A stretch of 64,000 nucleotides of DNA, from positions 35,373-99,372 of the forward strand of contig JAOXSD010000113.1 in assembly GCA_025800205.1 (NCBI GenBank), given 5' to 3'. Positions 41,016 to 48,041 of the stretch are shown here, in pieces. The first letter of the stretch is position 1. Every line of letters starts with the position of its first letter. The notes beneath the pieces are model-generated. The model ran no database searches. It saw only the letters and a list, made by a program, of their open reading frames with translations, and was not told the DNA's origin. The translations under genes were made by a program, and so were the position numbers. The DNA is from Silicimonas sp. GTDB lineage: Bacteria > Pseudomonadota > Alphaproteobacteria > Rhodobacterales > Rhodobacteraceae.

Positions 41016-42026
41016 TCAGGCCCGCCCCATCAGGCCCTGGGGCCGGAAGGCCAGCACGCCCACCATGATCAGGAAGGTCAGCACCACCGCATAGGTCGGC
41101 ATGTAGACCGAGCCGAATTGCTCGGCGAGCCCGATCAGAAGCGCGCCCAGTGCGGCGCCCGGAATGCTGCCCATGCCGCCGACGATCACCACCACCAGGG
41201 AGGCGAGCAGGAACCGGATATCCTCACCGGGCGCAATCGACTGGAAGGTGCCGCCCACGACACCGGCCACACCGGCGAGCCCGGCGCCAAAGGCGAAGAC
41301 GCCGAGAAACACCAGTTGAATGCGCGCGCCGCTTGCCGACAGCATGTCACGATCATCGACACCGGCGCGGATCAGCATCCCGATCTTGGTGCGGTTAAGC
41401 AAAAGCCACATGCCGATCCCGATGGCGACGGCGGCCAGAAAGATCACCACCCGCACCAGCGGATATTTCAGATAGACCAGATCTCCGGAACGTTTCTGGG
41501 TGGTGACCAGAATCGTCTCCATCGGCCCAGAGAGCCAGCTTGGCGCGCTGATATTGTAGAAATCCCCGCCCCAGCCCCAGAGCATCAGATCGGCCGCGAC
41601 GATGGAAATGCCGATGGTCACCAGGGTCTGGCGCAGATCCTGCCCCTCCATCCGGCGAAAGACCACCAATTGCAGGGCGACCCCTGCCGCGCCGACCACG
41701 ATGAAAGCGGCCGGAAAGGCCAAAAGCCAGTATCCCGTCGCCTCCGCAACCCCGTAGCCTATATAGCCGCCCAAGAGGTAGAGCGAGCCATGGGCGAGGT
41801 TCACATTCCGCATCAGCCCGAAGATCAGCGTGAAGCCGGAGGCGACCAGAAAATAGAGCCCCCCCAGCGTGATCCCGTTGAAAAGCGCGTTGAGAAAGAT
41901 CTTCTTGCGTCCGATCAGATCGACCAGCCAGGCGGGCCAGAGCGCAAAGATCATCCACAGAAGCACCGCGGCCAGAACCGCGATGATCGCGGCCCAATAG
42001 GGGTGGCGGCGCGCGAAATCTGTCAT
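41016..42026 (-). CDS. Branched-chain-type ABC transporter permease (LivH-like)
   Basis: LFNGITLGGLYFLVASGFTLIFGLMRNVNLAHGSLYLLGGYIGY; GGMGSIPGAALGALLIGL. Confidence 0.92.
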   Translation of the reverse strand: MTDFARRHPYWAAIIAVLAAVLLWMIFALWPAWLVDLIGRKKIFLNALFNGITLGGLYFLVASGFTLIFGLMRNVNLAHGSLYLLGGYIGYGVAEATGYWLLAFPAAFIVVGAAGVALQLVVFRRMEGQDLRQTLVTIGISIVAADLMLWGWGGDFYNISAPSWLSGPMETILVTTQKRSGDLVYLKYPLVRVVIFLAAVAIGIGMWLLLNRTKIGMLIRAGVDDRDMLSASGARIQLVFLGVFAFGAGLAGVAGVVGGTFQSIAPGEDIRFLLASLVVVIVGGMGSIPGAALGALLIGLAEQFGSVYMPTYAVVLTFLIMVGVLAFRPQGLMGRA

Positions 42027-42160
42027 GTTGGCTCCCTCCCCCTCGCCACCTTTCCGGCGCCGGTCCCGGCGCGGAGGCAACTTCTTTCGGGCAGGCTAGT
42101 GCGCCCGGGCCCGATGGCGCGTACCTCTCCGTCTGATCGGGTGGCGCTGGATCGTCTTGT

Positions 42161-42988
42161 TCAGACGAAATGCGCCACGCGGCGATAATCGGTCGGCGGT
42201 ATGCCCACATTGGACGAAAAATACCGGGTGAAGCTCGCCTGGCTGGCAAAGCCCAGATCAAGCCCGATATCGGTGACCGATTTCTTGGTCATCACCAGCT
42301 CGTCAATCGCATGTTCGGTGCGCAGCGTGTTCAGATAGAGGTTCGGCGTGATCCCCATCTGCATCTTGAAGAGCTTGAAGAAATGCGGCCGCGACAGGCC
42401 CACCTGGCGCGCCAGATCATCCATGGCGATGTCCTCGGCGAAATTCTCCTGCATCAGCCGCAGCGACCGGCGGACGCGGAAATCGCTGAACTTGCGTTGC
42501 ACATTGCGCAGGATCGGCTGGCCCTCCGCATTGGCCCAGGTCTGTTCAAAGCAGCGCCGTGTGGTCTCGTATAGAAAGCCGTCGAACCGTTCGGAGGGCT
42601 GATCGTCCAGCAGGATCGTGGTCAGCCGCCCGATCCACATCTCGATCGTCGGCGTCACCCGGATCACCGGCGTGCCGAAGCCCAGCGAAAACTCCGCGCT
42701 TTGCGAGTTTTCCAGAAACCACATCGGCTTGATGTAAAGCGTCAGCATGAAATGGTTTTCCGCACAGGGCGACGGTTCGAAACTATGGGACTCCCAGGGG
42801 CTGATCGCGACCGCCTGATCCTTCGAGATCACATGGCTGGTCCCGTTGACCGTGGCCGAGGCCTCCGGTCCACCGAGAAAGAAAATCAGATGCCCCTCAC
42901 GGTGGGCGTGGGTCGTCAGCGGACGGTCCAATTCATAAAGTGTTGCACGGCCGAATGAGCCGTGGTGCACAGAGATCGCTCTGGCCAT
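42161..42988 (-). CDS. AraC family transcriptional regulator
   Basis: DDLARQVGLSRPHFFKLFKMQMGITPNLYLNTLRTEHAIDEL...DIGLDLGFASQASFTRYFSSNVGIPPTDYRR. Confidence 0.92.
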   Translation of the reverse strand: MARAISVHHGSFGRATLYELDRPLTTHAHREGHLIFFLGGPEASATVNGTSHVISKDQAVAISPWESHSFEPSPCAENHFMLTLYIKPMWFLENSQSAEFSLGFGTPVIRVTPTIEMWIGRLTTILLDDQPSERFDGFLYETTRRCFEQTWANAEGQPILRNVQRKFSDFRVRRSLRLMQENFAEDIAMDDLARQVGLSRPHFFKLFKMQMGITPNLYLNTLRTEHAIDELVMTKKSVTDIGLDLGFASQASFTRYFSSNVGIPPTDYRRVAHFV

Positions 42989-43155
42989 TTTACTATCCTC
43001 CCATGGCCGCCCTCTCTCCCGGAAGGTCGACCAAGAAAAATATCGCGGGAAGATTGCGCGTCCTGCAAGGAAAATGAGCCGATCATGATACTCTGAGGTA
43101 TATCAGGCGTCTTTGGGCTCTGTTTTGGGCCAATCCGGTGCGGTTCCGCCCGGGG

Positions 43156-44286
43156 TCAATGGGCCGCCTGCAGCACCTGTCGAATCTCCTGGGCGCCCGG
43201 TTTGCGCGGCCCGTTCGAGATCGCGTGGTCCTTTGCGGCCAGCTCCGCCGCCCGGCTCAAAGCGCTCACCTCGACCCCGAGATCGCCCAGCCGCCGGGGG
43301 ATCGGCCAGCTCTCGGTGAGGGCGCGCATGCCCCCGGCGAGGCTGTCGCCCGGCGCAATGCCGAGCACATGTTTCACCCGGGCGCAGCGCCCGTTCATTC
43401 CGCCTTCGTAGAATTCCACCAGATGGGACATCAGAATGCCCGCCACCGCCGAGGGCTCCGGCTGCGCCTCCGAGACCGACGCCACCGCATTGGCCAGCGC
43501 CTGCACCACGGAGCGTCCCTTTTGCAGGGCAAAGGAACTGTTCAGCCCGGCCGCCATGATCTCGCGCCGCGCGCTCAGGCTGTCGTTGTCGAGCGCGGGT
43601 TTGATATTCGCCGGAATGCGGCTCAGCGCATCAAGGGCAAGCCCGTCGGCGGGCGGGTGGTAGCGCGGCGACAGATAGGAATCCACCGCCCGCGCCAGCA
43701 CGCCCGCAGCGGCAAAGACCGAAGCCTCGCTTGGCGCGCCCAAGGTCAGCGTCGGGTCGCAGATGGTGATCGTCGGCGCGAGCGCCCGGGCGGCCAGCAG
43801 AACCTGCCGGCCGTCCGACAGGGCGACCGGCGTGCTTTCGCTGACCGCGGCGGCAAACCCCAGCACATCGGGCACCGCATAGAGATCGGGCAGATCGGAG
43901 GCAATCCGCCGGGCACCGCCCTCATCCACCGACAGCACCTCCAGCGCCTCGGAATGGGCAATCGCCACCCGCGCCGCCTTGGCAAGGTTGATCGCCCGGT
44001 TCGGCCCATAGGCCACCAGCACGTCACAGCCCTCGGCCCGGTAGAGTTCGGCCACCGCCGCCGCCGCCGCCGCGCTGGGCAGATGGGGAATATCGGAAAA
44101 CATCACCCGCGACGCCCGGCGCGGGAAGCCGGAAAAGAACCGCTCCGCCTCCAGGCTCTCGCTGTCCTCGGCGCCCGCGACCACTAGGGGCCGGGTCTTG
44201 TCATTGACCTCGAGTTCCGAATGCAGCGCGTCTTCCAACACGCCATCGGCAAAGTGAACCCGGTTGAGAAGATGGATCAGCGTCAT
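43156..44286 (-). CDS. Iron-containing alcohol dehydrogenase family protein
   Basis: Fe-ADH-like order of motifs: DVLVAYGPNRAINLAKAARVAI, ITICDPTLTLGAPSE, GRSVVQALANAV...MSHLVEFY. Confidence 0.7.
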   Translation of the reverse strand: MTLIHLLNRVHFADGVLEDALHSELEVNDKTRPLVVAGAEDSESLEAERFFSGFPRRASRVMFSDIPHLPSAAAAAAVAELYRAEGCDVLVAYGPNRAINLAKAARVAIAHSEALEVLSVDEGGARRIASDLPDLYAVPDVLGFAAAVSESTPVALSDGRQVLLAARALAPTITICDPTLTLGAPSEASVFAAAGVLARAVDSYLSPRYHPPADGLALDALSRIPANIKPALDNDSLSARREIMAAGLNSSFALQKGRSVVQALANAVASVSEAQPEPSAVAGILMSHLVEFYEGGMNGRCARVKHVLGIAPGDSLAGGMRALTESWPIPRRLGDLGVEVSALSRAAELAAKDHAISNGPRKPGAQEIRQVLQAAH

Positions 44287-44305
44287 GGCTGGGGGCGCGC
44301 GGAAA

Positions 44306-44331
44306 GCGCCCGGGCGAAACCGCCCGGGCGC
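44306..44331 (-). terminator. Strong hairpin downstream of the LIV-type binding protein gene
   Basis: gcgcccgggcg-aaac-cgcccgggcgc: 11-bp stem, 4-nt loop, 16 nt past the stop at 44347. Confidence 0.6.
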
Positions 44332-44346
44332 CGGTTCCTCAGCCGG

Positions 44347-45597
44347 TCAGTAGCTGGACTGACAGGCCGGGTTCTCGCGGCTCGGCAGGCCGAGGCTGGC
44401 GAATTTCGCCGCATCCATGCCCAGGGTCTGGTTGATCCCTTCCTGCAGCGAGATGAACTGGTTCACCAGATTGCCATTCTCATCCTCGATCACCTCGGAG
44501 ATGAACGTGGTGCCAATCGCCTGACGGTTGCCGTCGAGCGTCACCTTGCCCACCGGGCTGTCCATCTCGATATTGGCGAGGCAGGAGCGGAACGCCGCGT
44601 GGTCATCTGAGAGATCGCCATTCACCTCGTTGAGGCAGGTGAGCGTCGCCGCCGTCGCATTGTAGTAGAGCGTCGACAGAAGCGACGGCTGCGGGAACCG
44701 TTCCTCGGGCGGGAAGGTGTCCTGATAGAGTTTCACATATTCCTTCCAGGTCGGATCATCCCAGGTATCGGCCTGCGGCCCCGAAGACGGCGTGCCGATC
44801 AGCGCGTTCTTCGCATCGCCCTTGGAGTTCAGCACCGTGCCATCGACCATGATCGTGCCGCCGATCAGGTTCGCGTCACCGCCGGCCTGCTGGTACTGGT
44901 TGAGGAAATTGACCGCGTCGCCGCCGCCAAGACCGAGGTAGATCGCATCCACATCATCGGGCAGGGCCGCAATGATCGAGGCGAAATCCTTGGTGCCCAG
45001 CGGCACCCAGAACCGGTCGGTGATCTCGCCGCCGGCCTGGCAGTAATCCAACGCGAAGCCGAAGACCTGGGTGTAGATAAAGGAATAATCCTCGCCGATC
45101 GTGGCGACGGTTTCATAGCCCTTTTCCTCGAAGACATATTTGCCGAGCCCCACCGACCATTGCGCGCCATCGGTGTTGTAACGGAAGAAATTGTCCGAGG
45201 GATCCACATAGGTGGTTTCCATCGCGCCCGACGAACCATTGATGAAGGTCGTGCCCGGCTGGGTCTTGGAATAGTCGCGGATGGCAATGCCTTCGGAGCC
45301 CGAAAGCGGCCCGATGATCACGTCGAGCCCGTCCTGCTCCACCAGCTTGCGCGCCGCGCGCACCGCACTGTCGGGCGAGGCATCGGTCGACTGGATCACC
45401 AGTTCGATATCCTTGCCGCCGGCCTTGCCGCCAAAGGCCGCAAGTGCCGTCTTGATGCCGCGCACCCCGTCTTCGCCCAGCACCGTATAAGTGCCTTCGA
45501 GCGTCGCCATGACGCCGATCTTCAGCGTCTCTGCCGACGCCCCCTGGGCCGAGATCAAAGCCGCGCCCAGCGCGGTTGTCACCATCAGCTTTTTCAT
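44347..45597 (-). CDS. LIV-type ABC transporter substrate-binding protein
   Basis: Signal peptide MKKLMVTTALGAALISAQGASA; LKIGVMATLEGTYTVLGEDGVRGIKTAL; DVIIGPLSGSEGIAIRD. Confidence 0.92.
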   Translation of the reverse strand: MKKLMVTTALGAALISAQGASAETLKIGVMATLEGTYTVLGEDGVRGIKTALAAFGGKAGGKDIELVIQSTDASPDSAVRAARKLVEQDGLDVIIGPLSGSEGIAIRDYSKTQPGTTFINGSSGAMETTYVDPSDNFFRYNTDGAQWSVGLGKYVFEEKGYETVATIGEDYSFIYTQVFGFALDYCQAGGEITDRFWVPLGTKDFASIIAALPDDVDAIYLGLGGGDAVNFLNQYQQAGGDANLIGGTIMVDGTVLNSKGDAKNALIGTPSSGPQADTWDDPTWKEYVKLYQDTFPPEERFPQPSLLSTLYYNATAATLTCLNEVNGDLSDDHAAFRSCLANIEMDSPVGKVTLDGNRQAIGTTFISEVIEDENGNLVNQFISLQEGINQTLGMDAAKFASLGLPSRENPACQSSY

Positions 45598-45800
45598 GTG
45601 TTTTTCCTCCCTTGTGTCCATGAGACACCCGGCGCCGCAACGACGCCCGGCTGACACCAGCATGGAATGAAGGGCCCGCGCGCCCTGCATCAAGGCGCCG
45701 CCGCGTATACCCGGCAGTCGCTTTTTTGCCGCCCGCACCACGCGCGCGGCCCGGCCCAGGGGGGCTTTTGGCCTGCGCCGGGACCGGCTAGAACCCTGCC

Positions 45801-46268
45801 ATGACCCAAGACCTCCCCTACCGCCCCTGCGCCGGCGTCGTGCTCGTCAATGCCCGGGGCCTGATCTTCACCGGCGAACGGATCGACACGCCCGGCGCCT
45901 GGCAAATGCCCCAGGGCGGCATCGATGCGGGCGAAAGCCCCGAAGCCGCCGCCCTGCGCGAACTCGAAGAGGAAACCGGCGTGCCCCGCGCCCTGGTCCG
46001 CGTCGAGGCCGAAACCCCCGGCTGGATCACCTATGACCTGCCCGACCACCTGCTCGGCAAGGTCTGGAAGGGGCGCTATCGCGGCCAGAAACAGCGCTGG
46101 GTGCTGATGCGGTTTCTCGGCAGTGATGCGGATATCGACATCGTGCAGGATCACCAGGAATTCGCCCGCTGGCGCTGGTCCTCCGCCGATGAGGTGATTT
46201 CCCATATCGTCCCCTTTAAACGCGCGGTCTACGAAGAGATCATGGAGGCGTTCCGCGACAAGCTCTGA
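45801..46268 (+). CDS. rppH: RNA pyrophosphohydrolase (Nudix)
   Basis: [26 protein letters not shown] Nudix box; [18 protein letters not shown]. Confidence 0.9.
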   Translation: MTQDLPYRPCAGVVLVNARGLIFTGERIDTPGAWQMPQGGIDAGESPEAAALRELEEETGVPRALVRVEAETPGWITYDLPDHLLGKVWKGRYRGQKQRWVLMRFLGSDADIDIVQDHQEFARWRWSSADEVISHIVPFKRAVYEEIMEAFRDKL

Positions 46269-46286
46269 AAACCGAAAGGTGCTGCA

Positions 46287-46772
46287 ATGATCGGAAAGCT
46301 CCTTCCCCTCGCCCTGGCCTGCGCCGCAGGCCCCGCGCTCGCGCTCTCCTGCCTGCCGCCTGATCCGGTGCAATCCTATATGTTTGCCCGCGACGATGAC
46401 GCGCTCCATTCCATGGTGATCGGCAGGATCAGCAGCGACCGCCCGATTGCCGAACCCAGGGCCACCCAGGCCAGCCAGTTCAAGGACAACCACGCCGAAA
46501 GCCCGGTCACACTCACCGGACGCGGGCTGACCGCCGATGGTTTCACCGTTGATGTCCGCCAAAAGATCACCCTGCGGCTGAGCTGTGCGGCGGCCTGGTG
46601 CCCCGGGGCGCCGCCGCTCGATCAGGAGCTGTTCCTCATCTTCCGCCACGACAATGACGCCCGGATCGCCGAGATCGGCGCCTGTCCGATGAACGCCCTG
46701 CCCTGGAGTGCCGAAGACGAAGCGCGCGTGGTGGCCTGCCACCGGAAAGGCCAATGCGAGACCCGGTTCTAA
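46287..46772 (+). CDS. Hypothetical secreted protein
   Basis: Signal peptide MIGKLLPLALACAAGPALALSC; several Cys residues. Confidence 0.65.
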   Translation: MIGKLLPLALACAAGPALALSCLPPDPVQSYMFARDDDALHSMVIGRISSDRPIAEPRATQASQFKDNHAESPVTLTGRGLTADGFTVDVRQKITLRLSCAAAWCPGAPPLDQELFLIFRHDNDARIAEIGACPMNALPWSAEDEARVVACHRKGQCETRF

Positions 46773-46813
46773 ACCGGCTTTCCCTCGTGCCGATCCGCCG
46801 ATACACCCGCCCC

Positions 46814-47668
46814 ATGGCACGCGAAAAGATCAACACACAGGCCATTGGCCTTGATGCGGGGCTGGGCTTCATGCGCTGGCTCACCGGGGCGGAGAACCTC
46901 CATTACGGGCTCTGGACCGGGCTTGAGCCGAAGGCGGAAAACCTCGGCCAGGCCCAGGCGGCCTATACCGATCTGCTGTTTTCCTACCTGCCCGACGGCC
47001 CGCTCTCGATCCTCGACGTGGGTGGCGGTGCCGGTGAAACCGCCCGCAAGCTGATCGCGCTGGGTCATAAGGTCGAGATCGTCGTGCCCTCGCCGCTCCT
47101 GGCCTCGCGCTGCCGCGAAAACGCGCCCGAGGCCCGCGTCCACGAGATGATCTTCGAAGATTTCAGCTCAGACAAACGCTTCGATCTCTGCCTCTTTTCC
47201 GAGAGTTTTCAGTACATTCCCCTCGACACCGCGCTCGACAAGGCGCTCGACCATGTCACCGACAAGGGCCATGTGCTGATCGCCGATTGCTTCCGCTCTG
47301 ACGATTTCACCTCCGATGGCAAGACCCGCATTGCCGGTGGCGGCCATCCGATCAGCGCCTTTCACGCCGCAATCGAGACCCGGCCGGTCACCTGCCTGCG
47401 CGATCAGGACATCACCGAAGCGGTCGCCCCCTCGATCGATCTGGAACAGACATTGTTTCACGTTTTCGGCGATGCGATCAGCCTGGTGGATGCGGAACTC
47501 TCCGCCAAGCGGCCGAAGACCCGCTGGCTCCTGTCCCGCGCCCTGGGCGCGCTCATGGGCAAGCGCAAGCTGCACCGGCTCGACCGCCGCCTGCGCGGCA
47601 ATGACCGCACCAGCGCCGTTTTCAGCCGCAACAACCGCTATGTGATCACCCTGCTCGGCCGGTCCTGA
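46814..47668 (+). CDS. Class I SAM-dependent methyltransferase
   Basis: LSILDVGGGAGETARKLIALGHKVEIVVPS; ATG at 46814. Confidence 0.8.
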   Translation: MAREKINTQAIGLDAGLGFMRWLTGAENLHYGLWTGLEPKAENLGQAQAAYTDLLFSYLPDGPLSILDVGGGAGETARKLIALGHKVEIVVPSPLLASRCRENAPEARVHEMIFEDFSSDKRFDLCLFSESFQYIPLDTALDKALDHVTDKGHVLIADCFRSDDFTSDGKTRIAGGGHPISAFHAAIETRPVTCLRDQDITEAVAPSIDLEQTLFHVFGDAISLVDAELSAKRPKTRWLLSRALGALMGKRKLHRLDRRLRGNDRTSAVFSRNNRYVITLLGRS

Positions 47669-47993
47669 CCCGGCGCGAGAAACGTCCGCAGAAGCGGAGA
47701 TGGCCCTTAGGGACGAGGGATCGATCCATCTTCACGCTCTGCGCACGCCCACCTTTACCCCTCTACTCTTCACAACACCATTTACTGTACTTGGCCGGAC
47801 GGGGTTACCGGGCCGTAATTGCCCCCCGCCCAGCCGGCTTGAAATATCGGCTAGCCACGCTTGGGACGTGACTGCAGCAAGTCTGTGCCGGGTATCCGAC
47901 CGGGGTCAATGCAACCGCAGGGGGCTGGCGTGAGTGCAGCGTGAAAGCCGGCATCTGTCGTGAATCCGCCTGCGTGAATAAGACTGGAAATGA

Positions 47994-48008
47994 GAACAAA
48001 ACATGAAT
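47994..48008 (+). promoter_or_regulatory. Candidate LexA box (gaac-N7-gaat)
   Basis: gaacaaaacatgaat, one mismatch to the alphaproteobacterial GAAC-N7-GAAC consensus, just upstream of dnaE2. Confidence 0.5.
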
Positions 48009-48041
48009 ATTATCGGTGGCTCTGCTGCCCGGAGCGCCGCC

